Notes: a model not told the origin generated them from the letters alone. DNA of 64,000 bases from Streptomyces brevispora (GCF_007829885.1 NZ_VIWW01000001.1:3906001-3970000), one strand, 5' to 3'. Positions 44,311 to 52,920 are shown, counted from the first letter of the stretch. A program made the numbers and translations.

Positions 44311-45108
44311 TCAGCCCGGCTTGACCGCCAGCGTCGCAAAATAGTGCGACATGTATGGGGCGGACGCGTTGGACTGGTGCGGCGCTTCCGTGAAGCCGGT
44401 GAGGACGAACCCCGCGGCGAGTTGCCCGCTGATCTGGTCGGTGAGGGTGTGGCTGTATTCAAGAGCGGCATCCGCGCCGAACTTCGTGGCGCGTTCCTCG
44501 GCGGAGTACTGCGTGACATCGCTGTAGGGCAGCTTGTGCACGACGATCAGCTCGCCGCGCTCGTCGAGCGCCTCGTGGTCGAACAAGTACACATCAGGGT
44601 TGAGGAAGCCCGCGAGCAGAGTTCCGCCCGGTCGCAGGACACGGAAGCACTCACGCCACACCGCCGCCAAGTCTGGTACGAACAGGTTGGAGACCGGATG
44701 GAATACGACGTCGAATGCTGCGTCGCCGAAGGCGCTGAGGTCGCGCATGTCGCCCAGAACGGTGTGCAGAGCGAGTCCGTCGCGCGCCGCCACCATCTGG
44801 TCCTGGCCGAGCTGGCGGGGTGAGTTGTCGAATACGGTGACCCGCGCCCCTGCGGCGGCGAGGATCGGACCCTGCTGGCCACCGCCGGAGGCCAGGCACA
44901 ACACGTCCTTGCCGGTCAGGTCCGTCGGCAGCCAGGAGCGGTCGACTGGCTCATGCCCGATGAGAACAATCGACCAGTCGCCCCTGCGGGCGCGCTCGAC
45001 ATCCTCAGCGCTCACCGGCCTCGACCACTCGTTGCCCTCTTGGACATATCTGTCCCAGGCTGCCCGATTATGGGCAACCGGGTCGACAACAATGTCCTGC
45101 ACGTTCAA
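44311..45108 (-). CDS. Class I SAM-dependent methyltransferase
   Basis: 265 residues. The SAM-binding motif I appears as DVLCLASGGGQQGPILAAAG, followed by the acidic residue in RVTVFDNSP (motif II region) and the motif IV-like FDVVFHPVSNLFVPDL. These features fit a class I methyltransferase of the kind acting on small molecules; the substrate is not predictable. The ATG at 45108 gives MNVQDIVVDPVAHNRAAWDR. It is the only sizeable intact gene within the remnant-rich tract and has slightly lower GC than its core neighbours, which suggests acquisition. Confidence 0.85.
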   Translation of the reverse strand: MNVQDIVVDPVAHNRAAWDRYVQEGNEWSRPVSAEDVERARRGDWSIVLIGHEPVDRSWLPTDLTGKDVLCLASGGGQQGPILAAAGARVTVFDNSPRQLGQDQMVAARDGLALHTVLGDMRDLSAFGDAAFDVVFHPVSNLFVPDLAAVWRECFRVLRPGGTLLAGFLNPDVYLFDHEALDERGELIVVHKLPYSDVTQYSAEERATKFGADAALEYSHTLTDQISGQLAAGFVLTGFTEAPHQSNASAPYMSHYFATLAVKPG

Positions 45109-45195
45109 CTCCCTGCTACAGCCGAGCGGGCACCTGCGGTACCGACAGTTCGGTGCCGCTAGCCAACACGATTGCAGGGTGCGGGCTCAACGAAA

Positions 45196-45315
45196 TTAGC
45201 GGGCATCGAGTAGTCCACGGGCTCGACGGGTGGTCGCGCAGCGGGTGCGTAAGCGCTGGTTGCCGGGGGTGCGGAAGCCGTAGGCGTCGCGGGCGACTGT
45301 CTCGATGACCCGGTC
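45196..45315 (-). pseudogene. Transposase C-terminal fragment (ISL3-like)
   Basis: The minus-strand frame reads DRVIETVARDAYGFRTPGNQ then RLRTRCATTRRARGLLDAR and stop at 45196. The pattern ARxAYGFRxxxNxRLR is typical of ISL3-type transposase tails. No start and no catalytic part remain. Family assignment is tentative. Confidence 0.6.
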
Positions 45316-45344
45316 GGAGCACTGGCTAGGCCGTCAGACGGTGC

Positions 45345-45449
45345 TGGGGCTTCGTGGACGCGACCCACTTCAGCAAGGTGTTCAAGCAGGCCTACGGCGT
45401 CTCGCCCAAGGCGTGGCGCGAACAGAGCCGGCCCACGACAGCGCCTTGA
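45345..45449 (+). pseudogene. AraC-family regulator C-terminal fragment
   Basis: 34 codons (WGFVDATHFSKVFKQAYGVS, PKAWREQSRPTTAP) correspond to the second helix-turn-helix of AraC-family activators, including the signature F-x-x-x-F-x-x-x-x-G-x-S-P. Nothing upstream matches the rest of the domain. It is a remnant. Confidence 0.8.
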
Positions 45450-45726
45450 GCCAGCACGTACGTCGGCAACTCCCAAGGAGACCAGGCCTGTTCACCTGCC
45501 TGAACCGCGGGATCCGCGACTCTGCTCAGGCTACCCAGAAGCGAGCAGACACCGTATGCCCGGAGGGCTACGAGCCGTCCGGCCATGAGGTGGACCAGTC
45601 GTGGCGCGGTACCAGCGAAGAGAACCCCGTGCCCGGAGGCCGCGCCTGGTGCTCTGACCGGGAAGGCTCGCCGGGTGGGTGGGTCATTCGCGCTCGGAGG
45701 CGGCCGCGAGGTGGCGGCGGCAGGGG

Positions 45727-45879
45727 TCGGCCGCTGTGAGAGGGGGCTTGTGCGGGAGCCCAGCCGGCTCCTGTGGTGGGGCGGATACCGAGCGGGCCGT
45801 ACTCGTCGAACGCGAACACGCGGTCCGGTAAGCGTCCCAGCATCTCCTCGATGCGGTCGAGCCTGGAGATGCCGACCGT
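45727..45879 (-). pseudogene. IS630-like transposase fragment
   Basis: The frame contains LDRIEEMLGRLPDRVFAFDE and YGPLGIRPTTGAGWAPAQAP, matching the region around the catalytic Asp (FDE-x-GPL) of IS630/Tc1-type transposases. Sequence on both sides does not continue the match. The stretch 45450-46012 otherwise holds no gene I can support. Confidence 0.72.
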
Positions 45880-46012
45880 CCTCGCCCCGCACAGCCGCCA
45901 AGCCCTCGCCGGGGAGGTCCACGACCGGGGCCGGGCCCTCACGCTCGCCAAGGCCCCCAGCGCGTGCGGCCCCGACGACGTGGCTGTCGCAGCAGCTGAT
46001 GCCGCCGGGCCC

Positions 46013-46885
46013 CTACCTCGGGCTCACCGCAGGCGCGTCCCCGGCCGCGTCCTCCGCGGGGGCCTCGCCGAAGCGGGCCAGGGCCAGCGCGCCCGCCACG
46101 GCCACCGCGAAGCCGGTCACCGCCAGCCAGCCGAGGCCCTCGCGGGTACGGTCCCCGAGCCAGATGACGCCCACCAGCGCGGGTCCGATCGTCTCGCCCA
46201 GGACCATGCCCGCCGTCGCCGTCGTCACCGAGCCGCGTTGCAGCGCCGAGGTGAGCAGCAGGAACGCCGAGCCGCCGCCCACCAGCAGCGCGTACACGGC
46301 AGGGTTGGTGAGCAGCGCGGCCGGTGAGACGTCGTCGATGAGCCGGACGGCGACCTCCACCACCCCGAACCCGCAGCCCGCGCCGAGCCCCAGGACCAGC
46401 GCGCGCGCCCGCTCCGGCAGCCGTCCGGCCATCGTGCCGATCAGCAGGATGCCGAGGGCGATACCGAGCATCGACCAGCGCAACGCGTCCGAGCCGGGCA
46501 GGTGCCCCTCGCCGCCGGAGGCGAGCCCGAGCATGCCCAGGCCCGCGCAGACCACGCCGACGGCCGTCCACTCCGTGGCGCTCAGCCGTACCCGGAGCAG
46601 GCGGGCGGCGACGACCGCGGTCACGGCGAGACTCGCGGCCAGGGCCGCGCCCACCGCGTAGATGGGCAGGGAGCGCAGGGCGATGATCTGGAGGACGAAG
46701 CCGAGGCCGTCCAGCGCGAGCCCGGCGACGTAACGCCACTGCCGCAGCGCCCGCAGCAGCAGCGCCGGATCGACCCCCGCACCTGCCCCCGGCTCGGCTG
46801 CGGCCCGCGCGGCGACGGCCTGAAGTACGGAGGCCGTGCCGAAGCAGACCGCGGAACCGAGCGCACAGATCATCCCCAGGAGCAC
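46013..46885 (-). CDS. EamA/DMT-type multispan transporter-like protein
   Basis: 290 residues with about nine or ten predicted membrane helices, beginning MLLGMICALGSAVCFGTASV and VLQAVAARAAAEP. The arrangement of two five-helix halves (second half starting near YALLVGGGSAFLLLTSALQR) fits the DMT/EamA superfamily. Substrate unknown. The GTG at 46885 starts directly with the hydrophobic segment; an ATG four codons later is an alternative. It forms the right boundary of the accessory tract and lies about 200 bp from rocD on the same strand. Confidence 0.85.
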   Translation of the reverse strand: MLLGMICALGSAVCFGTASVLQAVAARAAAEPGAGAGVDPALLLRALRQWRYVAGLALDGLGFVLQIIALRSLPIYAVGAALAASLAVTAVVAARLLRVRLSATEWTAVGVVCAGLGMLGLASGGEGHLPGSDALRWSMLGIALGILLIGTMAGRLPERARALVLGLGAGCGFGVVEVAVRLIDDVSPAALLTNPAVYALLVGGGSAFLLLTSALQRGSVTTATAGMVLGETIGPALVGVIWLGDRTREGLGWLAVTGFAVAVAGALALARFGEAPAEDAAGDAPAVSPR

Positions 46886-46929
46886 ACGGGGACTCTACTG
46901 GGGTGGCCGGTGCCGCCCGGCCACCCGCC

Positions 46930-47090
46930 TGCCACCCGCCGGGCACCCAACGGACGCGGTCAGCCGCGCAGGACCCAGTCACGGACCCAGCCGAACACTC
47001 AGGCGCGCCAGGGCCCGGCCGAGGACCCGTTCACGCAGGCCCCAGTCGAGGGCCCAGTCGCGCCAGGACCCAGCCGCGGAGGACTCAGCC
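46930..47090. repeat. Degenerate repeats following the rocD stop
   Basis: Read from the rocD stop on the minus strand, variants of GCGGCTGAGTCCT / GGCTGGGTCCTG recur about ten times, with the last near 46960 almost identical to the rocD 3' end. They occupy the entire 200-bp spacer between rocD and the EamA-type gene. Confidence 0.7.
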
Positions 47091-48290
47091 GCGCAGGACG
47101 TCGCGGAGCTGTTGCAGGCCCCAGTCCAGGTCCTCCTTGCTGATCACCAGCGGCGGGGCGATCCGGATCGTCGAGCCGTGGGTGTCCTTCACCAGCACCC
47201 GGCGGTCCATCAGCTTTTCGGAGATCTCCCGGCCCGTGCCGTGGCTCGGCTCGATGTCGACGCCCGCCCACAGCCCGCGCCCCCGTACCGCCTCCACGGC
47301 TCCGCCGCCCACCAGCAGGCCCAGCTCCTGGTGGAGGTGGTCGCCCAGCTCCGTCGCCCGCTGCTGGAACTCACCGGTGCGGAGCATCGCGATGACCTCC
47401 AGCGCGACCGCGCACGCCAGTGGGTTGCCGCCGAACGTGGACCCGTGCTCCCCGGGCCGGTACACCCCCAGTACCGCGGCCGAGGACACCACGGCCGACA
47501 CCGGCACGATCCCGCCGCCCAGCGCCTTGCCGAGCACGTACATGTCCGGCACGACGCCCTCGTGCTCGCACGCGAACGTCCTCCCGGTCCGGCCGAGACC
47601 CGACTGGATCTCGTCCGCGATGAACAGCACGTCCCGCTCGCGGGTCAGCTCCCGGACCCCGGGGAGATAGCCGGGCGGCGGCACCAGCACCCCGGCCTCG
47701 CCCTGGATCGGCTCCAGCAGCACCGCCACGGTGTTCTCCGTCATCGCGGCCCGCAGCGCGGTCAGGTCCCCGTACGGCACGATCTCGAACCCCGGCGTGT
47801 ACGGGCCGAAGTCCGAACGGGCCTCGTGGTCCGTGGAGAAGCTGATGATCGTCGTCGTCCGGCCGTGGAAGTTGTCCGAGGCGACGATGATCTTCGCCAT
47901 GTCGTGCGGGACGCCCTTGACCAGGTAGCCCCACTTGCGGGCGGTCTTCACCGCCGTCTCCACGGCCTCCGCCCCGGTGTTCATCGGCAGCACCATCTCC
48001 ATGCCGCACAACTCGGCGAGCTGCGTACAGAAGTCGGCGAACCGGTCGTGATGGAATGCCCGCGAGGTGAGCGTCACCCGCTCCAGCTGCTCCCTGGCCG
48101 CGTCGATCAGACGGCGGTTGCCGTGACCGAAGTTGAGCGCCGAGTAGCCGGCGAGCATGTCGAGATAGCGCCGCCCCTCGACATCGGTCATCCAGGCGCC
48201 CTCGGCCGTCGCGACGACGACCGGCAACGGGTGGTAGTTGTGCGCGCTGTGCGCCTCGGTGGAGGCGATGGCGTTTTCCGTGGTCGACAC
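47085..48290 (-). CDS. rocD: Ornithine aminotransferase
   Basis: 401 residues, class III aminotransferase. The PLP Asp lies in VLFIADEIQSGLGRTG and the Schiff-base Lys in MYVLGKALGGGIVPVSAVVS; the substrate region has PMNTGAEAVETAVKTARKWG, also typical of RocD. It converts ornithine to glutamate semialdehyde in arginine catabolism. The GTG at 48290 has GGAG at seven bases. The ATG-like open frame upstream (to 48512) lies in a repetitive region without support. It is divergent from trpS with a 400-bp spacer. Stop-anchored repeats follow. Confidence 0.94.
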   Translation of the reverse strand: MSTTENAIASTEAHSAHNYHPLPVVVATAEGAWMTDVEGRRYLDMLAGYSALNFGHGNRRLIDAAREQLERVTLTSRAFHHDRFADFCTQLAELCGMEMVLPMNTGAEAVETAVKTARKWGYLVKGVPHDMAKIIVASDNFHGRTTTIISFSTDHEARSDFGPYTPGFEIVPYGDLTALRAAMTENTVAVLLEPIQGEAGVLVPPPGYLPGVRELTRERDVLFIADEIQSGLGRTGRTFACEHEGVVPDMYVLGKALGGGIVPVSAVVSSAAVLGVYRPGEHGSTFGGNPLACAVALEVIAMLRTGEFQQRATELGDHLHQELGLLVGGGAVEAVRGRGLWAGVDIEPSHGTGREISEKLMDRRVLVKDTHGSTIRIAPPLVISKEDLDWGLQQLRDVLRG

Positions 48291-48514
48291 GGGGTCTCCG
48301 TTCGTCGTGCGGCTCGGGTTGGTGTGCCCTCTCTGTATCGTCGGTCGGATCACCCACGAGGAAACCTTCACCGCACGGCGCGCCCGCGTTTTCCTCTGTC
48401 GTGGTGGCCCCACCGCCCGCGTCGGAGATCGACCGGCCGCCGTCACGGGCCGCTCCCGGGGGCTCTCCGCCCTGGCCGGTCGGCCCGCGCCGCCCACACC
48501 GTCGGCATCCACGG

Positions 48515-48625
48515 CGAGGCGCGCCCTCTTCCGCCCCTCTTACGTGACTCTTCCGCGCCTCTTCCGCCTCTCCTCCGGCCCTCCTCCGCGCCTCTTCCGG
48601 TCTCCTTCCGGTCCGGCGGCGGGAC
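48515..48625. repeat. Polypyrimidine CTCTTCCGCGC-like repeats upstream of trpS
   Basis: About eight imperfect copies of CTCTTCCGCGCC-type sequence make the plus strand almost entirely C/T over 100 bp. The surrounding spacer 48291-48698 shows no other feature. Such tracts can form triplex DNA, but here that is inference. Confidence 0.75.
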
Positions 48626-48698
48626 CCTCTCCCGCGTCCTCACACCTTTCATACACCGGCTGCCCGAGATCGCTTCCGTACCTGAGACAATGATGTCC

Positions 48699-49712
48699 AT
48701 GGCCTCTGAACGTCCCCGTGTGCTCTCCGGAATCCAGCCCACCGCAGGCTCGTTCCACCTCGGCAACTATCTCGGCGCGGTCCGCCAGTGGGTGGCTCTG
48801 CAGGAGTCCCACGACGCCTTTTACATGGTCGTCGACCTGCACGCGATCACCGTCCCGCAGGACCCCGCGGCACTGCGCGCCAACACCCGGCTCGCCGTCG
48901 CCCAGCTGCTCGCCGCCGGGCTCGACCCGGAGCGCTGCACGCTCTTCGTCCAGAGCCATGTTCCCGAGCACGCCCAGCTCGGCTGGGTCATGAACTGTCT
49001 GGCCGGTTTCGGCGAGGCGTCCCGGATGACGCAGTTCAAGGACAAGTCCGCCAAGCAGGGTGCCGACCGCACCACCGTCGGGCTCTTCACCTACCCGATG
49101 CTGATGGTCGCCGACATCCTGCTCTACCAGGCCGACCAGGTCCCGGTGGGCGAGGACCAGCGCCAGCACCTGGAGCTGACCCGGAACCTCGCCGAGCGGT
49201 TCAACGGCACCTACGGCGACACCTTCACCGTGCCGGACCCGTACATCCTCAAGGAGACGGCGAAGATCTACGACCTCCAGGACCCGTCCGCCAAGATGAG
49301 CAAGTCGGCGGCCACCCCGAAGGGCCTGATCAACCTCCTCGACGAGCCGAAGACCACCGCCAAGAAGGTGAAGAGCGCGGTCACCGACACCGACACGGTG
49401 ATCCGCTTCGACCAGGCCGAGAAGCCGGGTGTCAGTAATCTGCTGACCATCTACTCCACCCTCACCGGCACCTCTGTCCCGGATCTGGAGCAGAAGTACG
49501 AGGGCAAGGGCTACGGTGCGCTGAAGACCGACCTCGCCGAGGTCATGGTCGAGTTCGTCACACCGTTCCGGACCCGCACCCAGGAATATCTCGACGACAC
49601 CGAGACGCTGGACTCCATTCTGGCCAAGGGAGCGGAGAAGGCCCGGGCCGTCGCCGCCGAGACCCTGGCGCGGACCTATGACCGGATGGGTCTGCTGCCG
49701 GCGAAGCACTGA
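48699..49712 (+). CDS. trpS: Tryptophan--tRNA ligase
   Basis: 337 residues from the ATG at 48699; in-frame ATGs at 48690 and 48693 are alternatives. The class I motifs are HLGN (in PTAGSFHLGNYLGAVRQW, replacing HIGH) and KMSKS (in DPSAKMSKSAATPKGL). The body matches bacterial TrpRS throughout (ADILLYQADQVPVGEDQRQH). It charges tRNA-Trp. The preferred start has no strong ribosome-binding site, so a leaderless start at one of the upstream ATGs is also possible. Streptomyces often carries a second TrpRS used for resistance; which one this is cannot be decided here. Confidence 0.95.
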   Translation: MASERPRVLSGIQPTAGSFHLGNYLGAVRQWVALQESHDAFYMVVDLHAITVPQDPAALRANTRLAVAQLLAAGLDPERCTLFVQSHVPEHAQLGWVMNCLAGFGEASRMTQFKDKSAKQGADRTTVGLFTYPMLMVADILLYQADQVPVGEDQRQHLELTRNLAERFNGTYGDTFTVPDPYILKETAKIYDLQDPSAKMSKSAATPKGLINLLDEPKTTAKKVKSAVTDTDTVIRFDQAEKPGVSNLLTIYSTLTGTSVPDLEQKYEGKGYGALKTDLAEVMVEFVTPFRTRTQEYLDDTETLDSILAKGAEKARAVAAETLARTYDRMGLLPAKH

Positions 49713-49818
49713 GTCCAAGGACCCTGGCTTTATCACCTCCACAGGCGGCACACTGGCGGCGTGAAGTTTGCGGCCAGGATTGGCTGAAAACAGACCATCG
49801 AGGATTGAGGAGAACGAT

Positions 49819-50409
49819 GTGGGGACCGTAACGCTCGGCGTTTCGATCGCGGTCCCGGAGCCCTACGGCAGCCTGCTCCAGGAGCGGCGCGCGAGCTTCG
49901 GGGACCCTGCCGCACATGGCATTCCCACCCACATCACCCTTCTCCCGCCGACCGAAGCGGAGGCGGCCGACCTGCCCGCGATCCAGGCGCACCTCGCCGG
50001 GATCGCGACCGGCGGCCGCCCCTTCCCGATGCGACTGTCCGGCACCGGCACTTTTCGGCCGCTCTCGCCGGTCGTCTTCGTCCAGGTCGTCGAGGGCGCC
50101 TCGGCCTGCTCCTGGCTGCAGAAGCGGGTCCGGGACGCCTCCGGGCCGCTGGTGCGCGACCTCCAGTTCCCGTACCACCCGCATGTGACTGTGGCGCACG
50201 GCATCACCGAAGAGGCGATGGACCGGGCGTACGCGGAGCTCGGCGACTACGAGGCCGCCTGGACCTGCGGTTCCTTCGCGCTGTACGAGCAGGGTCCGGA
50301 CAGCGTCTGGCGCAAGATCAACGAGTTCCCGTTCGCGGCGGGCGGCGGCGCCCCCGCCCTTCCCGCGCAGAGCAGCGGCTCCGTGGACGCGCCCTCGCTC
50401 CACCCCTGA
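49819..50409 (+). CDS. 2'-5' RNA ligase-like 2H phosphoesterase
   Basis: 196 residues. The two H-x-T/S motifs appear as IPTHITLLPPTEAE (residues about 35-48) and YHPHVTVAHGI (about residues 120-130), defining the 2H superfamily of 2'-5' RNA ligases and cyclic phosphodiesterases. The ordinary length is about 180. The GTG at 49819 has GAGGAG at six bases. A leaderless eight-codon open frame (49761-49787) precedes it, see findings. It is convergent with dprE2-like across a hairpin. Confidence 0.88.
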   Translation: MGTVTLGVSIAVPEPYGSLLQERRASFGDPAAHGIPTHITLLPPTEAEAADLPAIQAHLAGIATGGRPFPMRLSGTGTFRPLSPVVFVQVVEGASACSWLQKRVRDASGPLVRDLQFPYHPHVTVAHGITEEAMDRAYAELGDYEAAWTCGSFALYEQGPDSVWRKINEFPFAAGGGAPALPAQSSGSVDAPSLHP

Positions 50410-50422
50410 CCCCCGCGCACAG

Positions 50423-50480
50423 GGTCTGACCGGCCCCGTCGGACCGGCCCGATCAGGCCGTTAGCCGGTCCGGTCAGACC
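50423..50480. terminator. Hairpin between convergent phosphoesterase and dprE2-like genes
   Basis: GGTCTGACCGG (50423-50433) pairs with CCGGTCAGACC (50470-50480), enclosing a second smaller GC stem. The outer arm overlaps the stop of the leftward gene. Confidence 0.6.
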
Positions 50481-51316
50481 GGCAGGCGGCGGAACAGCGG
50501 CCGCGGTACATGCCGTAGCGCCGACATCACCGCCCGTAGCGCCCCAGGCACCCACACCGTCTCCGAACGCCTCCGCAGACCTGTCACGATCGCGGCCGCG
50601 ACCGCTTCGGGTGTGGTCACGAGGGGTGCCCGGGTGAACGGGATCGTCGCGAGCGGCGCCACGGCCGCCGTACCGGCCCGCGTATCCGTACCGGCCCGCG
50701 TGTCCGTACCGGCCGCAGCGCCGGACCGAGCCGTACCGGCCGGCCGTACGAGACCGGGGCGTACGACCATCACGTGCACGCCCGTGCCGTGCAGCGCGTC
50801 CCCGAGCCCCTGGGCGAACGCGTCCAGGCCCGCCTTGCTCGACCCGTAGATGAAGTCCGCACGCCGCGCGCGCTCCCCCGCCACCGACGACAGCACCACC
50901 AGCGAACCGTGCCCCTGCGCCTGGAGTGCGCCGGCGCACACCAGCCCGGCGGAGACGGCCCCCGTGTAGTTCGTCTGGGCGACCCGGACCGCGGAGAGCG
51001 GTTCCTCCTCGTCGCGTTCCTGGTCGCCGGGGATGCCGAACGCGAGCAGCACCATGTCGATGTCGCCCTCGGTGAAGATCTTGCCGAGGGTGGTCTCGTG
51101 GGACTGGGTGTCCAGTGCGTCGAAGTCGACGGTACGGACATAGGCCCCCCGCCCGCGCAGCTCGGCCGCGGCCGACTCCAGGGCGGGGGAGGGGCGCCCG
51201 GCCAGCCAGACCGTGCGCGTGCGGCAGGCGATCAGGCGGCGTGCGGTGGCGAGCCCGATCTCCGATGTGCCGCCGAGGACGAGCAGGGACTGCGGGGCAC
51301 CGAAGGCATCCTTCAC
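50474..51316 (-). CDS. SDR oxidoreductase, DprE2-like
   Basis: 280 residues. The NAD-binding motif GGTSEIGLATARR and the catalytic Ser/Tyr/Lys set (LSSVAGERARRADFIYGSSK) mark a short-chain dehydrogenase. Together with the upstream DprE1-like gene it matches the epimerase pair that converts decaprenylphospho-ribose to -arabinose in mycobacteria (DprE2 reduces the keto intermediate). A 15-bp repeat adds GTDTRAGTDTRAGT near residue 205, an insertion absent from the mycobacterial enzyme as I recall. The GTG at 51316 has AAGGAG upstream. It follows the DprE1-like gene by 100 bp on the same strand. Confidence 0.85.
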   Translation of the reverse strand: MKDAFGAPQSLLVLGGTSEIGLATARRLIACRTRTVWLAGRPSPALESAAAELRGRGAYVRTVDFDALDTQSHETTLGKIFTEGDIDMVLLAFGIPGDQERDEEEPLSAVRVAQTNYTGAVSAGLVCAGALQAQGHGSLVVLSSVAGERARRADFIYGSSKAGLDAFAQGLGDALHGTGVHVMVVRPGLVRPAGTARSGAAAGTDTRAGTDTRAGTAAVAPLATIPFTRAPLVTTPEAVAAAIVTGLRRRSETVWVPGALRAVMSALRHVPRPLFRRLPV

Positions 51317-51416
51317 GGAAACGCTCCTTAGGGAAGACGGAAGGCGGAGGGCGGGGCGGGGGAGCGGGGCGGGGCGACGGCCGGAGCCGCGGCCGTGGCG
51401 ACCACCAGGGCGGCGG

Positions 51417-52781
51417 TCAGAGCGACAGCCGGCGCGAGAGGTCCGAGCGGAACGCCCCGTTCGGGTCCAACTCGGCACGCAGTGCCCGGAATTCGCTCAG
51501 CCGCGGGTACATCGCGGCCAGCACGTCCGGGCGCAGCCGGGAGTCGTTCGTCAGGCAGACCCGGCCGCCCGCGGCCGCCACCTCCTCGTCCAGGCCGTCG
51601 AGGAAGCGGCCCAGCCCCGGCAGGGAGGCCGGCAGGTCGAGGGCCAGGGCCCAGCCGGGTACCGGGAACGACAGCAGGCCGGGATCGCTCGCGCCGAACC
51701 GCCTCAGCACGGCGAGGAACGACGGGCAGCGCCGCTGGGAGATCTGCCGGACGATCCGGTGCAGGGTCTCCTCCTGCCCGTGGCCGACGGCGAACTCGTA
51801 GTGCACGAAGCCGCCGTGCCCATGGATCCGGTTCCAGTGCGGCACGGCGTCCAGCGGGTGGAGGAAGGCGGAGAGCCGCTGGAGTTCGCCGGTGCGGGAC
51901 CTGGGGGCCCGGCGGTACCTGAGTTCGGCCAGAGCGGCTGCCGAGGTGCGGCCGAGCAGCCCTCCGGGGACGAGATCCGGAACGAGCGAGTGGGCGGCGG
52001 GCAGTTGGGTGGGGCGGAAGTAGGAGAGCGGTGCGCGCCGAGCGTGCGCCGGGAGCGTGTCCAGGGACGCGTGCTCCCCCCGGGTCAGGACGGCCCGGCC
52101 CGTCGCCCGGCCGCGAGAGGTCAGGTCGACCCGGGCGGACTCGTAGCGGTGGCGTCGGCCGCCCGCGGTGAGGCGGGCCAGCAGGTCGTCGAGATCGGTG
52201 GCCCGTTCGGTGTCGACCGACATCAGGGACGTCTTGACGGGGTGGAACCGGAGGGTGGCCGAGAGGATCACCCCGGTCAGGCCCATGCCGCCCGCGGTCG
52301 CGTCGAAGAGCGGGGTGCCGGGCCGGACCGCGCGCACCTCGCCGTCGGCGGTGAGCAGTTCGAACTCCGTGACGTGGCGGGAGAAGGAGCCCGCGGCGCG
52401 GTGGTTGTGGCCGTGGACGTCGGAGCCGATCGCGCCGCCCACGGTGATGTACCGGCTGCCGGGCGTCACCGGCACGAACCAGCCGAGCGGAAGCAGCACC
52501 TCCATCAGCCGGTGCAGGCTCACGCCCGCTTCGCACACCACCACCCCGGACCCGGCGTCGAAGGCGCGAATCCGGTTCAGCCTCGTCATGTCGAGTACGG
52601 AACCCCCCGCGTTCTGCGCCGCGTCGCCGTGCGACCGGCCCAGTCCGCGGGCGATCGAGCCACGGGGCCCGCAGCCGCGTACCGTCGCCGCCGCCTCCTC
52701 GTAACTACGGGGGCGAAAGCGCAGCGCGGTCGTCGGGGCGGTGCGGCCCCAGCCGGTCAGGGACACGGTGTCGACAGACAT
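51417..52781 (-). CDS. FAD-linked oxidoreductase, DprE1-like
   Basis: 454 residues of the VAO/PCMH FAD family. GLGRSHGDAAQNAGGSVLD, ITVGGAIGSDVHGHNHRAAG and HVTEFELLTADGEVR match the FAD-binding half of DprE1, and MYPRLSEFRALRAELDPNGA its C-terminus. In Mycobacterium this enzyme oxidises decaprenylphospho-ribose. Two residues aligned with mycobacterial Cys387 and Lys418 are Ala (in SFPVPGWALALDLP) and Asn (in VCLTNDSRL), see findings. The ATG at 52781 sits about ten bases after TATACG, so it may be leaderless. Which lipid sugar this organism makes with it is unknown; the phosphoribosyltransferase UbiA is not nearby. Confidence 0.88.
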   Translation of the reverse strand: MSVDTVSLTGWGRTAPTTALRFRPRSYEEAAATVRGCGPRGSIARGLGRSHGDAAQNAGGSVLDMTRLNRIRAFDAGSGVVVCEAGVSLHRLMEVLLPLGWFVPVTPGSRYITVGGAIGSDVHGHNHRAAGSFSRHVTEFELLTADGEVRAVRPGTPLFDATAGGMGLTGVILSATLRFHPVKTSLMSVDTERATDLDDLLARLTAGGRRHRYESARVDLTSRGRATGRAVLTRGEHASLDTLPAHARRAPLSYFRPTQLPAAHSLVPDLVPGGLLGRTSAAALAELRYRRAPRSRTGELQRLSAFLHPLDAVPHWNRIHGHGGFVHYEFAVGHGQEETLHRIVRQISQRRCPSFLAVLRRFGASDPGLLSFPVPGWALALDLPASLPGLGRFLDGLDEEVAAAGGRVCLTNDSRLRPDVLAAMYPRLSEFRALRAELDPNGAFRSDLSRRLSL

Positions 52782-52920
52782 GGAGGTGACCGTATAGCCC
52801 GAGAAAACACCTTTGAGGGATTTGTTACAACACTCACTGAAATGGGTGATTGAGGGAGTGTCATCTCCTACGCTGCACATCGGGCATCGGATTTCGGCGA
52901 GGGGAGGGTAGTCGTACGTC

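Noticed and set aside
46836..48689. Very long open frame upstream of trpS
   Set aside because: It runs antisense to rocD with high-GC stop-poor composition; TrpRS homology starts only at 48.7 kb.
48291..48698. T-box or trp leader before trpS
   Set aside because: No T-box sequence or Trp-rich leader peptide visible; only the polypyrimidine repeats.
51317..51416. Short hydrophobic open frame between the DprE-like genes
   Set aside because: Ala/Pro-rich frame in a GC-rich spacer, with no start signal; likely chance.
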